A stretch of DNA of 42,816 nt, from NCBI GenBank assembly GCA_964569055.1, contig CAZMSZ010000011.1, positions 1 to 42,816 on the forward strand, in the 5' to 3' direction. This DNA is from JAWLGW01 sp964569055. GTDB taxonomy: Bacteria; Planctomycetota; J058. The notes beneath the pieces were generated by a model. That model was not told the origin of the DNA. It searched no databases and was given only the letters and a program-made list of their open reading frames with translations. The first letter of the stretch is position 1. Every line of letters begins with the position of its first letter. The translations under genes were made by a program, and so were the position numbers. Shown here piece after piece: positions 11,563 to 18,828 of the stretch.

Positions 11563-12524
11563 CCCTACACCCGCGAAGCGCGCCCCTGGCCCTGGGCGCC
11601 GGCCTCGTGCTCGTCGCGCTGCTGCTCGCCGGCCCGGCGCCGGTGCGTGGCGGGCCCGACGACCCGCTCCGGGTCGTGGAGGTGACCACGACCGACGGCT
11701 CCACTCGCGTGAAGGTGACGCTCGGTGGGCTCGAGGTGCACGTCGGCCAGACGGTCGAGGTCCGGCGGGGTGAGCGCGTCGTCGGCTACGGCGCGGTGGA
11801 GTCGGTCGCGAGCGATCACGCGGTGGCGCTGATCGGCACCGTGGTGGCCGACGCGCTCGAGGTGGGCGACCAGATCGTGCTGATCGGCAGCTTCCGTCGC
11901 GGAGCCCGGGCGACCACGCCGGCGGGCTCGGGCGCGCCGCGGTCGGGGGCCGAGCCCCAGGAGGCGCCCGCCCGCGCTCCCGAGCCCGCCCGCGGCGAGC
12001 GGCGCCCCTCGGGGCGCGTGCTGAGCGTGGCGCGCGACGTGGTGCTCGTCGACTTCGGACGCGAGGAGGGCCTGGCCAAGGGCGACAAGGTCTCGCTGCG
12101 CGAGGGCGATCGCGAGGTCGGCACGCTCACGATCGACCTGTTGGGCGCCCACACCGCGGGCGGGACCCTGGCCTCGGGCGAGGCGATCGTCGGGCTGCGC
12201 GCGCTGTCGCTCGGCCCCGCCCCTTCCGAGCCCGCGCTCGACTTCGTAGCGCTCGACTTCCTGGGAGTGGTCGCCGACCCCGAGCACCCCACCCCGCACC
12301 GCGCGGCCTGCCACGTCGGCGTCCCCGTGCGGCGGGTCATGCGCGGCTCCCCCGCCGAGCGCGCGGGGATCGGCGTGGGCGATCGCGTGATCGCCGTCGA
12401 CGGCCGCGTGGTGCGCGACGCTGCGGAGATCCGCGAGCGCGCCGAGGCGCGCACCTCGGAGGACGTGCGCGTGGTGGTGCTCCGCGAGGACCGGCTGATC
12501 ACGCTCAACGTGGCGTTCCGCTAG
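11559..12524 (+). CDS. Exported PDZ-domain protein
   Basis: 321 residues from a GTG that overlaps the preceding stop. A signal peptide (LALGAGLVLVALLLAGPAPVRGG) leads to an all-beta region at about 40-115 (VKVTLGGLEVHVGQTVEVRRG), an Ala/Pro/Arg linker, a second beta module near 150-200 (VVLVDFGREEGLAKGDKVSL) and a C-terminal PDZ domain at about 235-318 (GVPVRRVMRGSPAERAGIGV, GDRVIAVDGRVV). There is no protease triad or HExxH, so it is not DegP or RseP but a periplasmic binding or adaptor protein. The middle module looks like an FlgA/SAF-like or translation-barrel fold, which I cannot confirm. Confidence 0.82.
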   Translation: MTLHPRSAPLALGAGLVLVALLLAGPAPVRGGPDDPLRVVEVTTTDGSTRVKVTLGGLEVHVGQTVEVRRGERVVGYGAVESVASDHAVALIGTVVADALEVGDQIVLIGSFRRGARATTPAGSGAPRSGAEPQEAPARAPEPARGERRPSGRVLSVARDVVLVDFGREEGLAKGDKVSLREGDREVGTLTIDLLGAHTAGGTLASGEAIVGLRALSLGPAPSEPALDFVALDFLGVVADPEHPTPHRAACHVGVPVRRVMRGSPAERAGIGVGDRVIAVDGRVVRDAAEIRERAEARTSEDVRVVVLREDRLITLNVAFR

Positions 12525-12654
12525 CCCCGGGCTAGCGGTCTGTCGGGAGCGATCGCGGCAGTCGAGCGCCCGCCACCCGGCGGGGACGCCGGCACCATGG
12601 ATGGCGCTGCGCCGCGGAGGTAGCCTCCGCCCCTCCACTCCCAAGGAGGTCATC

Positions 12655-13287
12655 ATGTCCCAGCTCACGCTCTACGAGCTGCCGCCCTCGCCCAACTCGA
12701 TCAAGGTCCGGCTCGCGCTCGGGCTCAAGGGGATCCCCTGCCGGCGCGTCACGATCGACCCGGCGAACCGCGCGCCGATCGTCGAGCTGTCCGGCCAGCC
12801 GCTGACCCCGGTCATGCTCGACGGCGACCGCGTGATCTACGACTCGTACGCGATCCTGCGCTACCTCGACGCCAACTACCCCGACGGGCCGCGGCTGTAC
12901 TCGCCGGACCGTGACACGCAGCGCGAGATCGAGGGCTGGGAGCTCTCGGCGCGCACCGAGGTCTCGAAGTTCGCCTCGATCGTGTTCGGGCAGCTGTTCT
13001 CGCCCACCAGGGACCCGGCCGAGCTCGCGCGGGCCAACGAGCTCCTGGCCGAGCAGGCGGCGCGCTTCGAGGACGTGCTGGCCGATCGGGACTACCTGCT
13101 CGGCGAGCAGCCCACCGCCGCCGACCTGACCTGCGCCCCGCTCCTGTTCATGGCCATGCTCCTCCCCAAGGACCACCCGGAGGGCTCGGTGCCGCGCTTC
13201 TTCGCCGACCACGTGCGCCTGCCCGAGCGCTTCGCCCGCACGCGCGCCTGGGCGGCGCGGGTGATGGCGTTCGACTGCGCGCGCTGA
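12655..13287 (+). CDS. Glutathione S-transferase family protein
   Basis: 210 residues, starting at an ATG with a perfect AAGGAGGT site. The N-terminal thioredoxin-like domain (residues 1-78) contains LYELPPSPNSIKVRLALGLK, the cis-proline segment LTPVMLDGDRVIYDSYAI and ILRYLD. The C-terminal all-helical domain (about 88-205) has the conserved LLGEQPTAADLTCAPLL. Family members conjugate glutathione or act as disulfide or isomerase enzymes in the cytoplasm. A Ser or Thr near residue 11-14 is the likely thiol-stabilising residue. It stands alone with its own short upstream region. The specific substrate cannot be predicted. Confidence 0.9.
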   Translation: MSQLTLYELPPSPNSIKVRLALGLKGIPCRRVTIDPANRAPIVELSGQPLTPVMLDGDRVIYDSYAILRYLDANYPDGPRLYSPDRDTQREIEGWELSARTEVSKFASIVFGQLFSPTRDPAELARANELLAEQAARFEDVLADRDYLLGEQPTAADLTCAPLLFMAMLLPKDHPEGSVPRFFADHVRLPERFARTRAWAARVMAFDCAR

Positions 13288-13319
13288 GTCGAGGAGGCCG
13301 TCGTTTGCGCTGGGCGTGA

Positions 13320-13450
13320 GGAAACATGGAATATCAACAGGGAACAGGGAATGATGGAATGAGGAATTGCTGTCGCTCGTCGTGGCCGCCTCGACGATAG
13401 CCGTTCTGGGATTCCTAATTCTTCATTCCCTGTTGCTATTTCGTATTTCC
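13320..13450 (+). repeat. AT-rich intergenic palindrome, family A, copy 2
   Basis: 131 bp from GGAAACATGGAATATCAACA to the right arm ending TTTCGTATTTCC, with the inner pair GCTGTCGCTCGTCG / CGACGATAGC. It is followed by GGCTCACGTCATCTGCGGC, which is also conserved after the copy at 27895. It sits between the GST gene and ligD. Confidence 0.88.
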
Positions 13451-13518
13451 AGGCGTTGGGCTCACGTCATCTGCGGCTGACGCCCGCGCGGGCACGGCCG
13501 TTGCACTCACCCGGCCTC

Positions 13519-16089
13519 GTGGGCGAGCTCGACACCTACCGGCGCAAGCGCGACTTCGCGCGCACCCCCGAGCCCGCCGGGGGCCCGCGGCGGGGACGGC
13601 GCCGTCCCCCGGCGGGGCTGCAGTTCGTGGTGCAGCAGCACGCGGCGCGGCGGCTGCACTACGACTTTCGGCTCGAGCTCGACGGCGTGCTGCTGAGCTG
13701 GGCGGTGCCCAAGGGGCCGAGCCTCGACCCGGGCGAGCGGCGGCTCGCCATGCGGACCGAGGACCACCCGCTGGAGTACGCCGCCTTCGAGGGCGTGATC
13801 CCCAAGGGGGAGTACGGCGGCGGGACCGTGGTGGTGTGGGACCGCGGCGTGTGGACCCCCGAGGGCGACCCGCGCCGCGGGCTGGCGCGCGGCAGCCTGC
13901 GCTTCGAGCTCGCGGGCGAGAAGCTGCGCGGCTCGTGGCGGCTGATCCGGACCGGGGGCGGCGAGGGCGAGGACGGGCGCGAGGCCTGGCTCCTGATCAA
14001 GCGCGCGGACGCGCACGCGGCCCGGGGCGCGCGCGCGATCGTGGAGAGCGAGCCGCGCAGCGTGCTGAGCGGGCGGACGCTCGAGGAGGTCGCCGCGGCG
14101 CCGGCGCGGGTGTGGCGCTCCAACCGCGGCGACGACCCGGGCGGGGCGCGCGCGCCGAGCGGCGAGCCGACGGCGGCCGGGCCGACGCTCGGCGAGCCGG
14201 GCGAGCTCCCGGGCGCGCGCCGGGCGGCGCTGCCGCGCGCGCTGCGGCCGCAGCTCGCGACGCTGGTCGCGACGCCGCCTTCGGGCGAGGCGTGGCTGCA
14301 CGAGGTCAAGCTCGACGGCTACCGGATCCTGTGCCGGATCGAGCACGGGCGCGCCCGGCTGGTCACGCGCACCGGGCTCGACTGGACCGGCCGCATGCCG
14401 GCCGTCGCGGCGGCCGCGCGCGAGCTCCCCTGCCGCAGCGCGCTCCTCGACGGCGAGGCGGTGGTGCTCGACGAGCGCGGCGTGTCGCGCTTCCAGCGGC
14501 TCCAGAACGCCATGCACCGCGGCGGCGACGAGGTCCGCCTGGTGGCGTTCGACCTCGTCCACCTCGACGGCTGGGACCTCACCGGCGCGCCGCTGCGCGC
14601 CCGCAAGGAGGCCCTGCGCCACCTCCTCGCGGGGTTGCCCGCCGAGGCCCCGCTGCGGCTGGGCGACCACCTCACCGGCGACGGGGCGCGCGTGCTGAGC
14701 GAGGCCTGCCGGCTCGGCCTGGAGGGGATCGTCTCCAAGCGGGCCGACGCGCCCTACGCGGCGGGGCGGCGCACCCGCACCTGGCTCAAGGTGAAGTGCC
14801 TCGCGCGCCAGGAGCTGGCGGTGGTCGGCTTCACCGACCCGCAGGGGAGCCGCCCCGGCTTCGGCGCGCTGGTGCTCGGTGTGCGCGACGAGGCCGGGGA
14901 GTGGCGGCACGCGGGCCGCGTCGGGACCGGGTTCGACGGGGCGCAGCTCCGCGCGCTGCGCCGGCGGCTCGCCCCGCTCGAGCGCGCCACCCCGCCCGTG
15001 GTCGACCCGCCGCGCGGGGCCGCGCGGCGCGGGATCCACTGGGTCGAGCCCCGGCTGGTGGTGGAGGTCGCGTTCGCCGGCTGGACCGACGAGGGGAGCG
15101 TGCGCCAGGCCTCGTTCCAGGGCGTGCGCGAGGACGTCCCCGCCGAGGCCGTCCGGCGCGAGCGGCCGGCGCCTGCCCCCGCCGGGCCGCGCCGCCGGCG
15201 CGCCGACCCGCGGGTGGGCAAGGTGCGCGTGACGCACCCCGACCGCGTCGTGTTCCCCGAGGCGGGGATCACCAAGCTCGACCTGGTGCGCTACTACGAC
15301 GCGGTGGCCGAGCCGCTGCTCCGCCACGCTCGCGACCGCCCGCTCACCCTGGTGCGCTGCCCGTCGGGGCGCGGGCGGCAGTGCTTCTATCAGAAGCGCG
15401 CCCGCCCCGGCGTGCCGGCCAGCGTGCCGCGGGTCGCGATCGACAAGCCGGAGGGCGACCAGCTCTACCTGGCGCTCTCGGGGCGCGAGTCGCTCCTGGC
15501 CCTGATCCAGCACGGGGTGATCGAGCTCCACCTGTGGGGCTCGCGCGCCGATCGGCTCGACCGCCCCGACCGGCTGGTGTTCGACCTCGACCCGGGTCCG
15601 GGGGTGGGCTGGGAGCAGCTCACCGAGGCCGCGCGGCGCGTGCGCGGGCTGCTCGCGGGCCTCGAGCTCGAGAGCTTTCTGCTCGGGACGGGCGGCAAGG
15701 GGCTGCACGTGGTGCTCCCGATCGAGCGCCGCCTGGAGTGGGAGGAGGTGAAGGCGTTCGCCGGCGGGGTGGCGCGGCGCCTGGCGCGCGAGCGGCCGGG
15801 CGAGCTCACCGCGCAGCTCGCCAAGCGCAAGCGCGGCGGGAAGGTGTTCGTGGACTACCTGCGCAACGCGCGCGAGGCGACCGCGATCGCGCCCTACTCG
15901 GCCCGGGCGCGCCCGGGCGGTCCGATCGCCCTGCCGCTCGAGTGGAGCGCCCTCGAGGCGGCGGGCCCGCCCGCCGCGACCGTCCGCGACGCCGCGCAGG
16001 TGGCGGCCGCGCCCGACCCGTGGGCGGGCTACTTCGAGGTGCGGCAGCGGTTGACCCGGCGCGCGCTGGACGCGGTGTGCAGGCCGTGA
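13519..16089 (+). CDS. ligD: Multifunctional DNA ligase D (phosphoesterase-ligase-polymerase)
   Basis: 856 residues from a GTG at 13519 (VGELDTYRRKRDF). TTG codons at 13501 and 13456 are in frame, but the latter lies near the repeat and none has a good ribosome site. Domain order is 3'-phosphoesterase (about 25-190: VVQQHAARRLHYDFRLELDG, WAVPKGPSLDP), ATP-dependent ligase (about 235-530: the nucleotidyl lysine motif VKLDGYR, LLDGEAVVL, EGIVSKR, TWLKVKC) and an AEP polymerase (about 555-850: VRVTHPDRVVFPEAGITK, HLWGSRADRLDRPDRLVFDL, GTGGKGLHVVLPI). This is the PE-LIG-POL order of the Pseudomonas enzyme. It repairs double-strand breaks by end joining together with Ku, but no Ku gene is present in the window. 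Confidence 0.96.
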   Translation: MGELDTYRRKRDFARTPEPAGGPRRGRRRPPAGLQFVVQQHAARRLHYDFRLELDGVLLSWAVPKGPSLDPGERRLAMRTEDHPLEYAAFEGVIPKGEYGGGTVVVWDRGVWTPEGDPRRGLARGSLRFELAGEKLRGSWRLIRTGGGEGEDGREAWLLIKRADAHAARGARAIVESEPRSVLSGRTLEEVAAAPARVWRSNRGDDPGGARAPSGEPTAAGPTLGEPGELPGARRAALPRALRPQLATLVATPPSGEAWLHEVKLDGYRILCRIEHGRARLVTRTGLDWTGRMPAVAAAARELPCRSALLDGEAVVLDERGVSRFQRLQNAMHRGGDEVRLVAFDLVHLDGWDLTGAPLRARKEALRHLLAGLPAEAPLRLGDHLTGDGARVLSEACRLGLEGIVSKRADAPYAAGRRTRTWLKVKCLARQELAVVGFTDPQGSRPGFGALVLGVRDEAGEWRHAGRVGTGFDGAQLRALRRRLAPLERATPPVVDPPRGAARRGIHWVEPRLVVEVAFAGWTDEGSVRQASFQGVREDVPAEAVRRERPAPAPAGPRRRRADPRVGKVRVTHPDRVVFPEAGITKLDLVRYYDAVAEPLLRHARDRPLTLVRCPSGRGRQCFYQKRARPGVPASVPRVAIDKPEGDQLYLALSGRESLLALIQHGVIELHLWGSRADRLDRPDRLVFDLDPGPGVGWEQLTEAARRVRGLLAGLELESFLLGTGGKGLHVVLPIERRLEWEEVKAFAGGVARRLARERPGELTAQLAKRKRGGKVFVDYLRNAREATAIAPYSARARPGGPIALPLEWSALEAAGPPAATVRDAAQVAAAPDPWAGYFEVRQRLTRRALDAVCRP

Positions 16090-16158
16090 GCCGGCGACGC
16101 TCGCTCGTCAGAAAGACGACAGAAAATGTCAACAACAACAGGAAATTCGATACCAATC

Positions 16159-16199
16159 TCACGGAGGTTGCCGCATGAGCGACAGCTCCTCGCATTGAT
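16159..16199. repeat. 41-bp direct repeat, left copy
   Basis: Identical to 16446-16486; begins TCACGGAGGTTGCCGCATGA. The distance between starts is 287 bp. It resembles the centre of a family A unit read in the opposite direction. Confidence 0.9.
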
Positions 16200-16251
16200 C
16201 TGACCCGGATGTTTCGCGAGACGCGAGCGTCCTGCGCCATCGGAAGCTCAG

Positions 16252-16392
16252 GATCGAGCGCAGAGAGCGCAAAGACCGCAGAGATCGGAGGCGAGCACGA
16301 GCCGATTGGAATCGGCGGATCGAAGCGCTTCGCCCTGCGCTGGCCGACTTCAGCGCACCTCTGCGTTCTCGGCGATCTCTGCGCTGAGATCG
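16252..16392. repeat. CGCAGAG-type palindrome, family B, copy 2
   Basis: Inverted arms 16252-16286 (GATCGAGCGCAGAGAGCGC and on) and 16358-16392 (the complement theme CCTCTGCGTTCTCGGCGATC and on) separated by about 70 bp. It lies entirely between the two 41-bp direct repeats. Confidence 0.75.
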
Positions 16393-16445
16393 CTCGTTTG
16401 CCCGGGGGCGAGGGCCGTCCCCCGTGAAAGATCCAGGCCAAATGT

Positions 16446-16486
16446 CACGGAGGTTGCCGCATGAGCGACAGCTCCTCGCATTGATA
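16446..16486. repeat. 41-bp direct repeat, right copy
   Basis: Identical to 16159-16199. Together the two copies look like a duplication made when the 246 bp between them arrived, or like recombination between two repeat units. Confidence 0.9.
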
Positions 16487-16604
16487 TTCGGATTGTTATT
16501 GTTGTTGATATTCCGTGTTGTCTTCTTCGCTCCCGGCCAGGGAGGTAGCGGAGACGGTCACCTCACCTTCGCTTTCGGTCTGGGAGGTAGCGGAGACGGC
16601 CACC

Positions 16605-17435
16605 TCACTCCAATCCATCGTCGGAGATCACGAACAGCTGTCCGCCCGACTTGAACCGGCCCATGTGGATCGTGCTGCCGCTGCCCGAGAACTGCAGCCG
16701 GTCGACGCAGTTGAGGATGATCCGCAGGCCGAGGGGGCGGCCGAGCTCGGCCCGGCGGCGCACCGCCTCGAGGGCGTCGATCTCCGCGTGGTCCTGCAGG
16801 GTGCGCTCGTAGTCGTAGCCCTCGCCCTCGTCGCGGACCGAGATCACGAACTCGTCGTCGTCCTCGCTGAACGTGACCCAGAGCTGGCCGTCGGGGTCGT
16901 TCTTGGCGCCGTGCTGGAGCGCGTTGTCGAGGGCCTCCTTGAGGGCGATCTGCAGGCGCAGCTTCTGGTCCTCGGGGAGGTCGAGGCGCGCGATCCGGCC
17001 GCGCCCGACCACCGACCCGAACTGCTGGATCGCGACGGGGTGCGCCTGGAGCAGGAACGTGGCGCGCGGGGCGCAGGCGGCGGCCACCTCGGCGGGGCCG
17101 GGGACGCGCCCGGTCAGGTCGAGCACGTCCTCGAGCACCATGGAGCGGTCGCCGTCGCGGAAGCGCATGGTGATGTCGCCGACCACCAGCTTGTCGCCGT
17201 GGCGGATCGCCGCCGCGCCCTCCACCCGCTGGCCGTTGAGCTTGATCCCGTTCTTGGTGCCGAGGTCGGACACGATCGCGGTGTCCCCGTCGAACTCGAT
17301 CCGGGCGTGGCGTCGCGAGACGGCGCGCGACAGCAGCTGGATGTGGCACTGGGGCGCGCGCCCGATCAGCGCGTCGGCCTGGATCTCGAAGATCCGGTGC
17401 AGCTTGCGGGTGAGCTGGACCTCGAGATAGGGCAT
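16605..17435 (-). CDS. FHA domain fused to an RsbW-like HATPase
   Basis: 276 residues. The FHA domain covers about 1-100: GR at 25-26, SRRHA at 40-44, TKNGIKLNG at 60-68. A GHKL ATPase of the serine-kinase/anti-sigma type covers about 145-270: N-box E167..N171 (ALKEALDNALQHG), G1 box DEGEG at 202-206, and GLRI at 236-239. No phospho-acceptor histidine domain is present, so it resembles RsbW/SpoIIAB rather than a sensor kinase. The FHA part would bring it to phosphothreonine targets. Its natural opponents are SpoIIE-type phosphatases such as the one at 21726. It is followed by family A/B repeats rather than by a clear terminator. The output partner is not in view. Confidence 0.88.
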   Translation of the reverse strand: MPYLEVQLTRKLHRIFEIQADALIGRAPQCHIQLLSRAVSRRHARIEFDGDTAIVSDLGTKNGIKLNGQRVEGAAAIRHGDKLVVGDITMRFRDGDRSMVLEDVLDLTGRVPGPAEVAAACAPRATFLLQAHPVAIQQFGSVVGRGRIARLDLPEDQKLRLQIALKEALDNALQHGAKNDPDGQLWVTFSEDDDEFVISVRDEGEGYDYERTLQDHAEIDALEAVRRRAELGRPLGLRIILNCVDRLQFSGSGSTIHMGRFKSGGQLFVISDDGLE

Positions 17436-17483
17436 GCGCCCGCCATTGTCGTCGCGACGAGGGCGGGAGCAAGCCGCCGCGCG

Positions 17484-17792
17484 CTACCCCGAGCGGCGCT
17501 CCGCCGGCGCGCGGCGGCGCGAGAAGAACACCTCGCGGATGTCGCGCAGGGTGTAGCCCGTCTCCTTGAGCGCGCGGATCAGGGCGAGGTGGCGCACCAC
17601 CCGCTCGGGGTAGCGGCGATGCCCGCCGGGGGTGGTCGAGGTCTCCTCGATCAGGCCGATCGCGGTGTACTGGTAGAGGACCTGCCGGCTCACGCCGCTG
17701 CGGCGCATGACCTCGCCGCTGGAGAGGAGCGGCTCGTCGCTGGGCTCGTCCTCGGCCTCGGCGCCCTGGGATGGCTGCGGGGATGGCCTCAC
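17484..17792 (-). CDS. MerR-family DNA-binding regulator
   Basis: 102 residues with a GTG start. Residues about 23-90 are the MerR winged helix: LLSSGEVMRRSGVSRQVLYQ, YTAIGLIEE, GGHRRYPERVVRHLALI and ALKETGYTLRDIREVF. There is almost no effector-binding tail after the helix-turn-helix, so it is a minimal MerR protein of the kind that answers protein or unknown signals. If the N gap is removed and the duplicated 55 bp collapsed, its start lies 44 nt after the stop of the peroxiredoxin-like gene on the same strand, so both could form one redox-related operon. The FHA-ATPase gene follows 48 bp downstream. Confidence 0.88.
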   Translation of the reverse strand: MRPSPQPSQGAEAEDEPSDEPLLSSGEVMRRSGVSRQVLYQYTAIGLIEETSTTPGGHRRYPERVVRHLALIRALKETGYTLRDIREVFFSRRRAPAERRSG

Positions 17793-17802
17793 GCCCCGAG
17801 GT

Positions 17803-18012
17803 TACGCCAGCGGCGACGGGCCCGGCAATGCAAGGGTCACGAGGCGGGCGCCAGGGCNNNNNNNNNNNNNNNNNNNNNNNNNNNNNNNNNNNNNNNNNNN
17901 NNNNNNNNNNNNNNNNNNNNNNNNNNNNNNNNNNNNNNNNNNNNNNNNNNNNNNNNNTACGCCAGCGGCGACGGGCCCGGCAATGCAAGGGTCACGAGGC
18001 GGGCGCCAGGGC
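17803..18012. other. Scaffold gap: 100 N flanked by identical 55-bp contig ends
   Basis: N run at 17858-17957. The 55 bp before it (17803-17857) and the 55 bp after it (17958-18012) are identical. This is what a k-mer assembler leaves when two contigs overlap by k and a scaffolder pads the join. The true sequence is probably continuous and 155 bp shorter. Confidence 0.9.
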
Positions 18013-18497
18013 CGGCCGCACGGCCTCGAGGACCTGCTCGGGTTCGGGGCGGCGCGCGGCGCCCCACAGGTTGAGCATGCTCGGGCTCTGCACGAAGGTG
18101 AACAGCTCCTCCTCGCCCCGGAACACGAACACCGCCGGCTGGATGAACCCGTCGGCGAGCTGAGCGCCTTGGGGTGCCCGCGCGAGATCGCGACCCCGTA
18201 GGCGTCGGCCACCTCGTGGCGCTCGTCGCTCAGCATGGGCCACTCGGGGGGCACGCTCAGCCGGGCCCGCAGCTTGGCTTTGGCGGGCGGCGGGTCGGCC
18301 GAGATGAACACCGGCAGGATCCCGAGCGCCTCGAGCTCACCCCGCAGCCGCACGTAGCCGTCGACCTGACGGCGGCAGAACGGTCACCAGTAGCCGCGGT
18401 AGAAGAACAGCAGCGTGCGCCGGCGCGCGCGCAGGGCCGCGTCGAACACGAACGAGCCGCCGGCGTCGTCGGCGAGCGTGAAGTCGTGGGCGGGCAT
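17992..18497 (-). CDS. Peroxiredoxin-like protein with TGA (likely selenocysteine) at the catalytic site; one frameshift
   Basis: Starts at the ATG at 18497 (GAGGTG upstream) with MPAHDFTLADDAG. Codon 38 is TGA (18386-18384) in the context LLFFYRGYW-TGA-PFCRRQ. Thioredoxin-fold AhpC/TSA proteins of this type normally read RGxWCPFCRRQ, so TGA sits exactly at the active-site Cys and gives a UxxC motif with C41. A hairpin suited to a bacterial SECIS follows. The reading continues PVFISADPPPAKAKLRARL, SDERHEVADAYGV and ISRGHPKALS, then the frame slips by one missing base near 18155-18160. It resumes as ADGFIQPAVFVFRGEEEL to LAPAS and TGA at 17992, about 168 residues in all. The product would reduce peroxides or disulfides. 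The slip may be an assembly error near a contig end or true decay. Confidence 0.7.
18357..18373 (-). promoter_or_regulatory. Candidate bacterial SECIS hairpin
   Basis: Immediately after the in-frame TGA the message reads, from nucleotide 11, GCCGTC-AGGTC-GACGGC: a perfect 6-bp stem with a 5-nt loop. The loop starts 17 nt after the TGA and has G as its second base, which fits my knowledge of the bacterial SECIS model (loop about 16-37 nt away with G in the first two positions). The element is also coding. Confidence 0.55.
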
Positions 18498-18828
18498 GGG
18501 CACCTCGCGGGCATGGTCGCACGCGGGCGGGGCCAGCGGGGCCAGACCGGCGCGTTCGGCGAGGGCCAGCGGGCCACACGATCAGGCCGACGGCGTCGCC
18601 GACCACCCGCCCGAGCCCACCACCTCACGCGGTCACGGCCACGCGGCGCAGCCGAGCCCGCTCTCGGCACGAGTGGCCCGTCCGCTGGCCACGCTCGGCG
18701 CGCCAGGGCTCCCGCTGTCGCCCGCGCGACCCGGGCCGGGCTGCCCGAGAGACCGCATGAGCGGGCCTGCGACTCGCTTCCCCGATCGCGGGATCCCAGA
18801 CGGTCGCGAGCGGCCGAGGAGGACGAGC
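18498..18828. other. Intergenic region between peroxiredoxin-like gene and sulfatase
   Basis: 331 bp separating divergent genes. A stretch upstream of the peroxiredoxin start stays open in its frame (LALAERAGLAPLAPPACDHA) but has no start codon. I see no convincing gene, repeat or promoter; the strong ribosome site GAGGAGGA of the sulfatase is at 18816-18823. Confidence 0.5.

Larger units (their letters stand above)
16111..16527. repeat. Family A palindrome, copy 3, apparently split by a family B element
   Basis: The outer parts (16111-16158, AGAAAATGTCAACAACAACA, and 16487-16527, TTGTTGTTGATATTCCGTG) are inverted to each other as in family A, though degenerate. Between them lie two identical 41-bp copies of a GC-rich centre and a family B palindrome. 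With one 41-bp copy and the middle removed, the rest would form a normal-sized family A unit. Confidence 0.6.

Noticed and set aside
16424..16654. Plus-strand 76-codon frame with a hydrophobic stretch in the split repeat
   Set aside because: It arises from T-rich palindrome arms (Leu/Ile/Phe codons) and lacks a ribosome site or conservation with the other copies' frame.
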